Assembly (NCBI GenBank): GCA_949152475.1 | Contig: OX424564.1 | Location: forward strand, 27,278,165 to 27,342,164 | From: Terebella lapidaria | Lineage: Eukaryota > Annelida > Polychaeta > Terebellida > Terebellidae | Length of the DNA stretch: 64,000 nucleotides | Reading direction: 5' to 3' | Shown here: one piece after another, positions 12,001 through 25,834 of the stretch | Position numbering within the stretch: the stretch's first letter is position 1 | Layout of the letters: the number at the start of each line of letters is the position of its first letter | The notes under the pieces: generated by a model | Database searches by the model: none | The model's input: only the letters and a program-made list of their open reading frames with translations | Told to the model about the DNA's origin: nothing | Position numbers and translations under genes: made by a program

Positions 12001-15000
12001 AGCGGCAAAACAATGGCTGCCGTAAAGCTATTGTAGACATCTCATCAAGTCCCTTGTTGAGCTTTTATATGGCACATCAACGGGGCAATAACACTTCAAA
12101 TTCGGTCATCCTCTTCAGCGTATGAGGGTGGAATAACTGCCAGGGCGATATCATCCCCGTATTGCCCTCTCCCCTGAACATCAGCCAGCTATTGCATGGG
12201 GGTCGAGCCCCTGGGCTTATTTATGACACCCTGGGGTTATTTATGACTGTGAAACAACCCAGGGCTTGGATAAGAAAACATCAGACCATATTGGTGGATC
12301 ATTCATTTCTAAGGGAACAAAACAAATTTCGTTTTAGCTCCTGCTATGTACATGTATCGGAGTTTATGTTGAATGCAAATGTCATATTATTAATGTCTTG
12401 GGTGGCAAGGGAGTTGCGGTGAATTATGGCCATGTCTTTAATCATATTTGGTGGAGCTGTAAACAGATCCATAAAATACATGTATGTATTATAACTCGCA
12501 CCTGGGTGCGAAATGTTCCACTGAGGAACCAGCCGAAGAAATTATATTATGACCGTGATGTTTACAGCCTCACTCAATTCTTTGTGAAATGCCTATTCAA
12601 TTCAGACTGCATTGTGCCTAAAGTTTGCGAAATTGGAAAAGGTAATTTTTTTGGTGGCACTGAGCAAATTATGGCAATATCTGACACCTAATAACATTTT
12701 ATATCTTCCACAAAGCTTTATATGTTTATTGCCACAATTTGTCAAGAATGTATGAGAACACTGTGGCAATGCTCACCATAATTAAGCGTTTTAATATAAA
12801 TAACATGTACATTATATAGATACACTCTCATATTTACTTGCAACAAGATTGTTTTGAAAAATCACAAGCTCTATATTTATAAAAATTATAATGCACTACT
12901 AGTATAATGCACAATTTCATTACAAAAGTTTGTATTTTATGTATGGATTCAATCATCAATGCACATTATTCCAGAACTGTAGTGCATCTACCTTTGAAGA
13001 CTGATTCATTACCATGGCAACGATATACATAAGCCATGACAAACACAGTCGAAACACCAGCCCACCATGCGCCAAGTTGGCAATCGTCTACAAGACCGAT
13101 CACATATTTACAGAACAAGCGCAATACCCAGGCGATGGAGTTCAATCTTCGGGGCGGAGATCTCTTCTATTGTTCCAGACATAAAAAATCCTGACAGGAA
13201 ACGTGATCCAGACACTGATCCAGAATAAATATTTGGGGAAGAAGTTGTCAGCGGCTGTGATATTTGACTCGGAACTCGATAGTCTAGCACGGGTTTATTC
13301 TCGATGGTTTCCCCTTGAAAAATGTAAGAGAAAAAAAAGTATCTGCCATGAAAGCACTTGTAAACACGACCAAAAAATTATTTCTGTTTTGTCGGGAAGC
13401 GGTGATAGGAGCAGGTGGGAGATGATTATAGCAGAGTCGGATTTCCTTATCTAGTGGAGTTTTAAAAAGGGTTTTCCCCGATAGGTTTCTAGTTTCAGGT
13501 AAAGGTCTAGAGTGGAGACACCAGGTCTCAATCATGAACATTTAGGTGAAAATTTTTAATATACATGACTAGTACATGTGCATAGAAAAATATCTGAAAT
13601 ACATCACGTACACAGGGAGTTCCTTTTCATATAATGTACCAGTATGTATTTTACAAAGATTAATTTGATTTCTCTGCTGCAAATGAACGCTTTCAGTTTA
13701 TACTGTAGATATAGAAACCCATAAGGGCCATGGGATTCTGGTATATATTTATAGATATATTCCTTCGTACTTAAGTTTAAATATCGGGGGATGCCACAAA
13801 GTCAGTACTTGAGTACCATATTGATATCAGAGCCTCATTTGAATACATACACCCAATGTCCAATGTGTCCAGTGCGTTGGTAAACAGTCACCACAGGAAG
13901 CCATAACATCCTTGAGATCAGAGACATCCTGCTGATCCAGGCGACATCTGGATAGGATCCTGAATACCTCCTGGATCTGATAGTAAACAATTCCGTGATT
14001 GCATGGTATCAATTGCAGTGTATGTAGCAGTATCCACTAGTGGAATCCCATTAATGCGATCCCATTGAAGATCGGAACTCATTGGCTGAACAGGAGATGA
14101 AAGTTCCGCTAAAAGACAGTAGGAGGGGCAGATTATGACCTGTGACCTTTCACCTGGGATAGAAACACATGAGTCTGGATTTGGGTGGCGCATGGGCAGC
14201 TGGGGAATTGAATGGTCCAGATGTGGGGATAGATTGGGTCCAATGGATTATTTTGACAAAACATGCAGGTGTTTATTTTCTTTTTCTGTGGATGATTCTC
14301 AGGAAGGAAAATTTACAGCTTGACAGTGTAGTTTCTACTTTCACGTATATTATCGGTTGGTATTACATAAGCAGTGAAACTTCTAGATCTATCAGTGCTA
14401 GTGAACTATGAAGAAATGCCCTAAGGCCCCCAACAATTTCTGGATATATGTTGCTCATCTGTGCATAATTGCAAAGTATAGATCTAAGCTTGGGAAGAGC
14501 ATGATCAGAAAATGCACGGAGGCGATACTCTGTTGATTGCGGTGACAGTCTTCTGAACGATAGATCACTCACTCCCGCAAGGAGAATTCTAATCAATATC
14601 TGTAGACGACATGATTGGTGCGGACGTTTAAGTGGATTTACACCTCATGCATGCCAATAACAGTTTGTTCGTTTATGAGGCTTGCCACATGCTTTAAGGG
14701 ATCAGGTTTGACCAGGGCGGAAAAAATCCGTAATCAACTTGGGATTTGACTGGAGGGGTGGGGGAGGGGGTTCGGAATTGGTCAATGTTGAACCTAGGTG
14801 ACCCCTAATATGGACATGTTCCTCTATATCTCCCTGGGTTACATGCATGTAGGAGGTATTAGGGTACCCTTGGATGTGGTTAACCCGGCATGAGGGGTCA
14901 TATCCGTTTTCAATAGTAGCTGGAATTTGATCCAGGAATCTCATTTGCATGCCTTGTGTGACATGCTTGAAAATCAGCCTTGAAATGATTCCAGAATACT

Positions 15001-15940
15001 CGGCTATATATTGGAAACACCATTACATAAATGCCATGGAAATATACACCAGACAAAACATAAAAAATCACTTCATAATATTACATACGGCAAGGCTAAA
15101 CAAAAACAATGTTTATCAAGACTCTTTTGGTAATTGAGTGGCAAATGACATGACAATTGCTCATCAGTGTTCATGTCATTGTCTGGGAGGACTTGCTGTG
15201 TTTTGTTGTGTTGGCAGCGGTCCTGCAAAGTTCAGTACATATCCCTACTCAGTCCGTCTGTCTGTCTGTTTGTTTGGCTGACAACTCTCTGGAGGCTGCC
15301 TGTTGTTTTTGGCAGTTTATAGATCATGTACAGGACGATATAAATGTACATGAACTGGCAGTGTTTATTTAGCTGAGAGCATCGTAGAGAGAAGGATGTC
15401 TCAATGAATTTTTTAATTTATGCGCTGGACAATGCCATTAAAGTGTCACACTCAATGAAGGTGTTTCAGTGCACATGCAAATTGCATTTCCGATGAATTC
15501 CAACTGTTAATAGTAATATTGTGGTTAGCATTGTGACATTTACGTAAAATATGCAGTTCGCTGCTCATATTCATGTATCAGTGTTCATGATAAAATCCCT
15601 GCTGCTATGGAGATATAACATTGCCACCCATAGATCACAATCCAGTCAATTTAGGATCGTAGCATCGGCCATCAAAAACAACACATTTTATTGTAGATGG
15701 CCTTGACCCTCGTTCCTGTCGACCTCTCAGACTGCCAGACTCTTCCAGAAGTGTCATCAATAGAAAAAATCCACAGTCTGCATTCTAGGCACACCAAGCG
15801 GCTTTAATAAAACCCCCCTTTCGGAATCAACCTGTGTCAACCCTTCTTAACCCTTCTTCCAATACGACCCCGCCCCCCCTCCACTCATCTACAAGATCCT
15901 TGTAAATTGCTGACTGTGGACTGGATTGGAGACCACTGTT
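6026..15940. other. about 10 kb with no recognised gene
   Basis: Unique-looking AT-rich DNA with G or C homopolymer runs near 9204-9222, 10713-10730 and 11139-11155, AT-dinucleotide stretches near 10000-10020, and poly-T or poly-A tracts. Short open frames overlap on both strands and none shows motifs, splice continuity or codon bias like the cadherin exons further right. I see no RNA gene. Confidence 0.5.
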
Positions 15941-16056
15941 TAAGGTGCGGTATGAGCCCATTAGTGAGCTATATTATTTTTGAGTTGGTGCTAGGGGCCT
16001 ATCTAGCCAATGAGGGGGGTTAGATCACCATGGTGAAAGTCAAATACCGCACCTTA
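15941..16056. mobile_element. 116-bp MITE with 13-bp perfect inverted ends
   Basis: TAAGGTGCGGTAT at 15941-15953 is the exact reverse complement of ATACCGCACCTTA at 16044-16056. The 90 bp between has no coding capacity. The TTA...TAC context would allow a TA target duplication (Tc1/mariner-like), but one copy cannot settle the superfamily. Confidence 0.65.
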
Positions 16057-19000
16057 CTCAGACCACTCAGGTTTCCGCGGGACAGTCCAGGGGTCAAGCT
16101 TCGACCCTGAGATGCTGCCTCCTACTTCGTTCCAATAGCTATGGAATGGATGTGCAAGACGCCTTGATGGTTTTGAGATTTATTTTCGTCTGCTTCGTCC
16201 TGCCAATATGTAGAGTAGAGTAGTGAGTCTTCTACCCTGTTGAGCGCCTTACTCGTCAAGCCGTAAACGCAGGGGGTATTCCGGGTGAACAGGAAATGGG
16301 GTAGGCTTTCAGTCATTTCGGAACATGGGGGGAAGGGAACGCGCAGCGCTTGCTAATATCGTTCGAGTGGTACATGTGACAAAGGACGGTGGAACCTTCA
16401 GGAATTGCGGCTAATTTAGCACAAAAATATCGCACAGGATTAGCATTTTGGAGAGTGACGTGCGAAGTCGAGGGTTTGTGCGAAAGACGATAATTACCAG
16501 TAGGCGACATGATGGGGTAATGTGAGATTAGCTTGGAGAAAGCACCGCAAGCTTTAAACATTATATGTTACAAAAATATCAGTGGGAGCTCACAATGTCT
16601 GCTTTACATGCAAAACAGCGTTGGTTTTACTGCTATTTCTGAGTTGTGAGCTTTAGTTCGCTCGTTACAAAGCCTTCCCTGGATTTTTTGCGACTTTCGT
16701 GTGGCCATTTGTCTAAGCTCCAATAACAATAATTAGTGAATCTTGAGGGAAATCGCCTAAAATGGAAATGTACTTTCCAAGCGCATTATAGTTCTGTTAT
16801 TCTGCTGTTTTCTCAAACTGCAGCATTCGTGCAGCATTTTCTGTCAGTCTTGAGTTGAGATATGGTTTTAGCTGTCCCGAAAATTAGTCCTTTCGATATG
16901 TTTTCCTGTGCACTTTGTTTTTGTTGTTGTTAATTTCAAAATGAGTCAATTTAGAAGAGAATAAAAAAACTTCTGTGCACTTAATCATGAAATTAAGGTC
17001 TTGAGTAATAGAGGCTTTCGAAGCCGTAAATTGGGCTCCTAATGAAAAACCTCTCCAATTTCAGAAAGCTTTTTTACCCACATCACATGCATGATAATAT
17101 TGGCTGTGTTTCTGCGCAACTCCAAATGGAAATTGCATGTGCAAGCTATAACCATGCGGAGTTACTAATTTAGTGGTTTTGCCGGAGGTTATTTTGGTGG
17201 GGAATCCGGCATTGTTCCTAGCCTGCATGTTTTCACTGATAATACTGTCCCTGCCACCACTCCCCCCCCCCCCCCCCCCCCACACACACATCTAAATCCC
17301 TCCTTCCCCTTTTCCAAACTTTTCTATCACCATACTGTTCCTCATTCCTTTGTAGTCTACCCCTGTGCTGCCATGTCCCCTGGTATTTCACCCGGCTTTA
17401 GCCACGCCATCCTTCTCTGCATTCCCAGTTCCATGAACTACACCACAGAAAAAAAAGACATTCATAAACGTTAACCCCTCATAATTTGCTGTTATGTTAC
17501 CAATGACAGACAGGTACCTGCCCCATCCCACCCCCCATACCCACCCAAGTGGCACAGCTGTGCAAGGGTTAATAATCCAAGCTGGCAAGGCCACTTGACG
17601 CACAGGTCTTCCCAGCATGCACCTGGGCAAGGAACGCGGACCCGTAGACAGAGCTAATCACGTCGAGTGATGTTTTACGTGAAATCAATATAGCAGTCGT
17701 ATTCAACCATTCATGCACAACTCTCATTTCGTCTCAAGGCAGTTCATGGCAGAAAAAAATAACATGTCAATGAAAAGGAGAGAAAAAAGCCCTGTGAAGA
17801 AAATAGACCGAAAAAAAAAGAAAATTGTAACATTGATTCCGATCTTGCTGGTGGGAATTCCTAGAATATTGATCCTGGTCCGTCTAGCGTTTTTGACGGA
17901 ACACATCGGTTCGAACTGTTGCTCATCTGGACCGACCCGTTTAATTTGTCGATTTTCAAAATCTCGATCGCAGTTGACAGATGGTGACAGCAGCAGAGGT
18001 TTGTAAGCCTTTTAATCCACGAAGCAGTACTAGTATTTTGTTCTTGCCGGAGTCAAATGAACCTGGAAGCCCAATGGGGGTAACTGCTTCAATATACAAA
18101 TACAAGGCAAGCACATCTTAATGACATATCTGCTGAGCTGTATAAGGAATTCATGGTTGGGATTAGAGGCGGTGTATGGCTCTAGGTGCAAGGGTGTCTT
18201 GAATAGGGTTAAGAAAGGTTAATCAATTCCGATAGGATTCCAACAGTAGTGGGAGGAATTTTTTCCCAGGTAGATGTTTTTTCTGCCTTCATACATACTA
18301 TCCCCCCCCCCCCCCTCCACCTATGTGCCTGAACCAGGGTCATTTGATGCATATTTCATGAGTATTCATGTGTCATATCATTTTTGCGCGTTTTTTGTGG
18401 TAAATGCCATTTTCAGAGTTCATACATTGTGTTATCAATCATAGTTAGGTGCCACGTAGGCATGTCTGTCTGACAGGTTGTCATGGATCAAAATGGACAT
18501 CAAGGAAGTAAGGCCATAAAAATGTTCCTGTCAACTTTCAAAACCACTCAAATTTTCACATTTTCGGAATGATGTTAAGGGGAAAAAGAGCAATACTTTT
18601 TCGGCCTTTTTACTCTAAATATGTTTGATTTTGTGTGTGTAAGTTTCAAGGAGTTGAATTTTACTGTACTGAAATATTTCATAGATGAATCTTTTGAATC
18701 AGCTGCAGGAGACGTGTAATCTGTATTTTATACTGATCACTCATGTACCAATGCCGAATAGGCTATTAAAAAACGATTACATGTTTGGATCCAGCTGATA
18801 CAAAGATACAGAGTAATACATAGGAGACCTATTAGTAATGTCATATAAGACTGCAATTACTGAAACAGAAAAAACATAGAAAGAAAATAAAGACTGCAAC
18901 TAATTTGCTGATGCACTGTACTGATGCTAATTGGTGTACCGTACATCCTTGTATATTCAGCGAGTCAGTTGAAGTTGCGTTAATGAGTTGCATAATATGA

Positions 19001-22000
19001 TTGGAGTGGAAGATTTATTGTCAAGACATGATAGTATTGTTTCTATTGTATGCAATGAGAAAAATAAATTTATGCCAGTCCAAAATTGTTCAAGAAAATT
19101 ATAAATCCAATAGTATTGGGTGTGAAGAAAAAATTCATCCAGGGCACCATATACAATAGGCAGGATATGTCTTCATAAAGTCGAGTCATGAATAATAATT
19201 GGCCCCTTTACGACAGACACAATTTCAATATCACAAGCTGGTTTACGAAAACTGTAACAAATAGGCTGGGGGTCAACTGGTGCAAGTTTGTGAGCATTAT
19301 TCTGGACGTTTGTGACATTCTGCTTTCGTTGGCAGGAGAGAATCAGTCAATTATTCAAGACCTTTTCAATAGAATTGTCACAATATGTCGTAAAAAATGA
19401 AGAGCTTTGCATTCGCATTTTCATGGGACGTCTAGGACGTAAAATTATATGAGTCAGCTTGAAAAGAACCCTATTGAATGAACTGTATGGGTATAGTTCC
19501 TGGCATTCTATATCCCAACGTTTAAGGTGATTGAGTATTTCTGTACATGGCCCGTCCTAGAATGGTCCATCAAAACACGACAAGATCAATTTTACCAGGG
19601 ATTGACTGCGGCTTTCACGTCGGGATCCATTTGGAAGAGATATAAAACCATTGGAGATCCTATGTTCAGTCAAGCGTAGAGATATAAAGTGCAATAGGGC
19701 CATTAAATCAGGCAGCGATGTGGCATGAATGTAATTCTCGTCAATTACCGTTACTCCCTGTCCCTCCCCCAATTAACTGATTGGTCATGGGATATACATA
19801 CATGTATCAATCATAATATATCCAGCCCTAAACAAAACCTCGTAAGCAGTGGGAGATGATATTGTGTGATAAATAACGTACATTGTTCAATCCAACTTAT
19901 CCAGCTACAAAATTAATGTCGGGTTTTACAAAAGGAAAACAGGTGAATCTATTGTCTGTACAATATTTAGGTTGAAGAAGCACCCGGTACTTGAAATTTA
20001 TGCCACTGTGTTCTTGAAAACAGCACTTCACTGTGATATAAAATGTGCATTATAATTCCCACATACATTTTTTCCCTTCTTCTCAAAATTGCATGCATTT
20101 ACATTTGCGCCACAGCTTTCTCTGCAATGTTCGTTAAATAAAGTGTGACACTTGAAAATGCATCTGGATTTTCCACCGCGCCTTTTGGGTTTCCTCCATA
20201 AACAAATGGGTTTTGGAGAACGATACTGGAGGCCGGATCGTAGATAACTGGTCGTGTTTGTTGAGTGGTAGGCTTCACGTATAAACGCCTGCACACCATC
20301 AGGGTATTATTTATGGCACAGCAGGAAATTAAAGGAATAAATCCAACGAGCTATTGGCTTTGTTTTTGTAGAAGAATTTATTGTTAATTGCTTGTTGTGA
20401 CAATGGCTGTTGTCATTTTCCTACATTGAATTAAAAATTACATGTTTTTTCTCTCTTTGACAACTTCGTTTTGACAGTTTAGTTTAGAGAGAAAAGAGGC
20501 TTACAACTTTATGTAAAAATTGAGAAGTGCACATCCAAGTGTTGACAGTTAGCCAAAAAGGAAAAAAATAGAAAAAATTATAAATCTCACACATTTGTAT
20601 GGGAAGGTGGTATCCATAAAATGGAAATGTCACGCCGTGAAATTATGGACCTTCATGATCTACAATTCACCTTTTTCAGTCTGGTCCTTGACTGTGTGAT
20701 GTCTATATTTGGGCTCGTGTTTCAACTGTTCTTGTAACCGATCTATAGACTTATAAACACTGGCTAAGTCCTAAAGAAAGCACCCCACCATGCGTCTAGG
20801 TAAACCCTTGAGATGATAAGCCCAAATTCGTTGTCACGTCAAAATGTAGGTTAATGTTTTTCTCCAACATCGAAACCATACATGAGTGCCCAAAGAAGGT
20901 GTAGTGTACAGGCATCTAACATGTATATTCACTGATAAAAATAACGCACTTGGAACATGACAAAATGATGGTGATCATCGCAATGTATATTGAAAGGAGG
21001 CTGGTATGCATTGTTGTGCACGTTAAGATTTCGGCAATTTAAAACATGTGGGATAAAAATGCGCAGAGAGTGCTTTGTCATAAATGTCCTGTCAAGTTCG
21101 TAAGGATTTTTGTAGGATGTCAATTGTGGGAGCATGTTCATGAATTCTGGATGCGCATTTATAAACCTTCACATGCTAATTGAAATGGGCGTCTTTTCAC
21201 CCCAAGAGACTTTTTAACGTTCTACTTCCTAAAAGAAATGTATTGAAAAAAGACGAAATAACTCCCGTATCAATCGCCTGCGAGCAGTGACCTAATGATG
21301 AATTTAATGACCTAATGATGAATTTAATGACCTGATGATGAATTCAGTCCTCAGCTACATGTATGAGCAACTGATTGATTCAATTCTGGTTAATGAGTTC
21401 GATTAACACTTTCTCAAACTTGCCTCCTCCTGCTGTAATTCCCAAAGGTGTTGTCAACAATTTCAAGGAGAATTCCGTGGTGTTTCTTGATTTATGGCAA
21501 CAATTTCGGTCACTCGAGCTTTACGACAGAAACTCGATACATTCCTAATTTAGATGAAAACCGTCGGTTCTAGTTTTTCCCACCGAAAGTACTTTAGAGG
21601 GTCTGAAACCTTCACGAAAATAAGTTTGTTGGTAGCACAGGGACTTTCTTTGGCATTAGCTAGGGGTAAGTGACTAATTAAATCTGCATACTGTAGTATG
21701 TTGAAGCCTTGGGGGTTCGCTTTTATAACGCTATTTGTCAGACTAAAGATGTCACCGATGTTACTAAATTTTTGGCTGTTTGGAACTCAAGAGCTCATAT
21801 GAGTCGGCAGGTTATAGAGAAAGAAGTGAAAATGTGATTGATAAAAATTCTGCAAAAAGGGATGTGCCAAATATATGCAGATACAATGAATACACCCGTC
21901 ATACTTGACACTGTTATCAGTGGCTGTCCTTTGTGGCTTTGAAGGGATTCCTGGAAAATACCCTTTTAATATGGAAGCGGGTTATTTTCAAAGGCTATCT

Positions 22001-24019
22001 GTGGCTTCCTTTGATGATGTCGTTCGAAGAGAGATGCCATTTTTGCGGGGAAAAATAATTGTAAACCACCATCTTTGGTGGTATTTCGCGGTCAGAATAT
22101 CGCTTGTGAATTGCAGCCTTTGTTCGGTGTGTCGTGTTTCGTGGTTTCGCCTTCATATCAAGTTTAGGGCATGCATGCCCATTTGCCCAAAGTAAGTTTC
22201 ATAAAATTATTAACTGCCACTCAAAAAATTGTTATTGGCATCTAGGTACATTTATACACAGTTGAAAAGAGAAAGATTTCATTTTGGCTGTGCATCAAGC
22301 GTGTAATTTATTCATGGGCATAAAATATACATGTTAGAGTTTTTCAAAAATGTCAACAACAATTCAGCCTCCTGTTATGCAATGTTTACTGGATGGTATA
22401 TTGGACGATTGTCATTTTCGCTGATTTTACAGTGCGTTGCTAAAAATACATGGTATGAAGTACTGTATGGTGAAAATCTGACAAAATTCGGCATACTTGT
22501 ACTTCAAACTATCATTGCTCAAATTTTTGTACTCGGGTTTCAGCCTTGCTCTGGTTGGCATGGTAAAAATTTGGATACATTATGATAATGTTTTGTATTG
22601 CCAATACATTCCTAAATCCTGGTTCTCTCCCAAATTTTAAATTGTTCCATATAATAGAATATTTTATTTGGAATTTTGCTCAAATGATGGTAAAATCTTT
22701 TTTCATAGGAGGAATAGGAGGAACCCTGATGGTACTAAAATATTACGTTCGATCCAATCTCAATGGACCAATGACATTGAAATCGTTTTCTACACATGAG
22801 CTAGATAATTGTGGGAATTCTCCAGAGAACTGAAGTTGCAGCAAGAATACTGGAACAAATGCCGTGTAGTTGGCATTTAATAATGTGCTTTTTTCCGGGT
22901 TTTTTCCTGCTCGAAAATTGTATGAATGATTTCTCGATGCGGGGAATCCGTCAACCCGGAATTGCGATGGAATTTAATTTCGAATTGAGTGGGTGTCATG
23001 AATTGCAACATTGAATACATTTCAGGAATTTAATATACAGGTAGATTAGATTTTCTAATATTTACTGCGATGTTATATGTGCTTCATCAAATGTTCATAT
23101 ATTGTCCGATATTAAAATACCCTTTGCAACGATAGTTTGTTTCATGCTGATGCAAATTATATGTTTTCGTAGCAAGATAAATGCTATTGATGTTGCACTG
23201 TGGTTTGTGTTTACTCGGTTTCTCGACTTGATTTATCAGAAAATTTCAGTGGCAATAGCGATGAAAAATTACCACTCATGTAGTGTGTGTTTTCCGAGAA
23301 ATCCTCGACAGACAAATATTAACACTATGGTAACAAAACTTCTGTAAAAAGATGATATTTTTGTCCATATTGTGGTGCTTGCGTCAGCAAGCATCTGTAA
23401 ATCAGCACAATTGTTTTCAATGCTTTCGGTGATGAGGATATCTCAACAGGAAAATTAAGGCACTATTGATGGACTGTGTTTTTTTTCGCCAGATTCCCAT
23501 AAAATTTACTCTTTTAAAAAAGTGATTCAGTTATTTATTCCTTCTCGCATTGGCTCATTCTTTGCAACAGGTCTACATCCATGCCATGGGATAGGCTATT
23601 GTAATAATCACTGTAAAATTAGCACAGTTGGCATAACTCGTTAAAAAAAAAAACCCTTAAAAATGCACGGGGAGTGAGTGACTCATCCATCATCATCGAG
23701 CCCCAAAGAGTGAAAGGCGCTAATTATGTCGCCTGCCGATAAAATTGTTTCACGTCATGCGTCTTGTTGCAGCTCGGAAGCAATTTGATTCTCACCGGTG
23801 TTTGCATTTTGAGCGAGGGAGATTTCACATGTGATTGTGTTGGAAGTGAAGCTGTGAGCCGGGAAGTAATTAAAAAGTGCTTCGACAATGCTCCAATGGT
23901 ATAATCTCTGCAGGTGTTTTGGTAATAACAGTGCTGGAAATTTATTTGAGCGCATTGGTCATTGTCGTAATGATGAATGATGATGCCAGAATGGTTTTCT
24001 CATGATGATAAATATAACT
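16057..24019. other. about 8 kb with no recognised gene
   Basis: AT-rich unique-looking DNA. Visible simple sequence includes a C run followed by CA repeats at about 17263-17290 and a C run at about 18302-18316. A 20-bp unit is repeated three times near 21289-21345. The run of small + strand open frames between 21905 and 23347 is AT-rich, has no known motif, and looks like chance. Confidence 0.5.
21289..21345 (+). repeat. 20-bp tandem repeat, three copies
   Basis: The unit TGACCTAATGATGAATTTAA occurs three times head to tail; the third copy differs by two bases (CCTGATG and AATTCA). No coding frame or binding motif is recognised. Confidence 0.8.
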
Positions 24020-24079
24020 AGACGTCAAGGCCTAAAGATGCCTTGGAGGCATTTCGGTGTGATGAATAATTTATAATAC

Positions 24080-25834
24080 TAGATATCGACGAAAATGAAA
24101 AATGTCGACAAATTTCGGGTCAAGGTCAAAGTTCATCCATAATACCCGCTAGACATGTTTGTCTAGGGCGACGAGTCCGAAAATACCATCCGTTTCGCTC
24201 TACGACGCACCGTTTCCGAGATATCGACGAAAACCAAAACTGCCGACTCGGCAAAAAAATTTCGGGTCAAGGTCAAAGTTAATCCATAATACCCCTTAGA
24301 CATGTTTGTCTAGGGCGACGAGTCCGAAAGTAACGTCCGTTTCGCTCTACGACGCACCGTTTCCGAGATATCGACGAAAACGAAAAATGCCGACTCGGCA
24401 AAAAAATTTCGGGTCAAGGTCAAAGTTCATCAATAATTAGACATGTTTGTCTAGTGCGACGAGTCCGAAAATAACGTCCGTTTCGCTCTACGACGCACCG
24501 TTTCCGAGATATCGACGAGAACGAAAAATGCCGACTCGGCAAAAAAATTTCGGGTCAAGGTCAAAGTTCATCCATAATACCCCTTAGGCATGTTTGTCTA
24601 GTGCGACGAGTCCGAAAATAACGTCCGTTTCGCTCTACGACGCACCGTTTCCGAGATATCGACGAAAACGAAAAATGCCGACTCTGCAAAAAAATTTCGG
24701 GTCAAGGTCAAAGTTCATCAATAATACCCCTTAGACATGTTTGTCTAGTGCGACGAGTCCGAAAATAACGTCCGTTTCGCTCTACGACGCACCGTCTCCG
24801 AGATATCGACGAAAACGAAAAATGCCGACTCGGCAAAAAAATTTCGGGTCAAGGTCAAAGTTCATCCATAATACCCCTTAGACATGTTTGTCTAGTGCGA
24901 CGAGTCCAAAAATAACGTCCGTTTCGCTCTACGACGCACCGTTTCCGAGATAACGACGAAAACGAAAAATGCCGACTCGGCAAAAAAATTTCGGGTCAAG
25001 GTCAAAGTTCATCAATAATACCCCTTAGACATGTTTGTCTAGTGCGACGAGTCCGAAAATAACGTCCGTTTCGCTCTACGACGCACCGTTTCCGAGATAT
25101 CGACGAAACGAAAATGCCGACTCGACAAAAAAATTTCGGGTCAAGGTCAAAGTTCATCCATAATTCCCCTTAGACATGTTTGTCTAGTGCGACGAGTCCG
25201 AAAATAACGTCCGTTTCGCTCTACGACGCACCGTTTCCGAGATATCGACGAAAACGAAAAATGCCGACTCGGCAAAAAAATTTCGGGTCAAGGTCAAAGT
25301 TCATCCATAATACCCCTTAGACATGTTTGTCTAGTGCGACGAGTCCGAAAATAACGTCCGTTTCGCTCTACGACGCACCGTTTCCGAGATATCGACGAAA
25401 ACGAAAAATGCCGACTCGGCAAAAAAATTTCGGGTCAAGGTCAAAGTTCATCCATAATACCCCTTAGACATGTTTGTCTAGTGCGACGAGTCCGAAAATA
25501 ACGTCCGTTTCGCTCTACGACGCACCGTTTCCGAGATATCGACGAAAACGAAAAATGCCGACTCGGCAAAAAAATTTCGGGTCAAGGTCAAAGTTCATCC
25601 ATAATACCCCTTAGACATGTTTGTCTTGTGCGACGAGTCCGAAAATAACGTCCGTTTCGCTCTACGACGCACCGTTTCCGAGATATCGACGAAAACGAAA
25701 AATGCCGACTCGGCAAAAAAATTTCGGGTCAAGGTCAAAGTTCGTCCATAATACCCCTTAGACATGTTTGTCTAGGGCGACGAGTCCGAAAATAACGTCC
25801 GTTTCGCTCTACGACGCACCGTTTCCGAGATATG
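24080..25834 (+). repeat. 147-bp tandem repeat, 12 units
   Basis: The anchor ACATGTTTGTCTAG falls at 24153, 24300, 24441, 24588, 24735, 24882, 25029, 25174, 25321, 25468, 25615 and 25762 (one base differs in the 24588 copy). The spacing is exactly 147 bp in nine of eleven intervals, 141 once and 145 once. A diverged thirteenth anchor sits at 26076. Each unit contains TCAAGGTCA, the short palindrome GCCGACTCGGC (degraded in the first unit and altered in a few others), and the hairpin AGACA-TGTT-TGTCT. Units differ by only a few bases, so the array expanded or was homogenised recently. Confidence 0.93.

Noticed and set aside
18340-18420. Octamer/homeobox-like AT motifs (ATGCATATTTCATG) as an enhancer
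   Set aside because: Such motifs are frequent by chance in AT-rich DNA; without cross-species conservation the claim has no support.
21905-23347. Run of successive + strand open frames
   Set aside because: AT-rich, mutually in different frames, no conserved motif and no convincing splice sites between them.
24150-24200. Hammerhead-ribozyme-like core in the 147-bp unit (GACGAGTCCGAAA)
   Set aside because: The GA-N-GA and GAAA pieces are present, but the CU before them and the second strand of stem II are missing, so no hammerhead fold is supported.
24080-25834. CRISPR-like array
   Set aside because: The repeats are 147 bp, contiguous and without unique spacers, in an animal genome: a satellite, not CRISPR.
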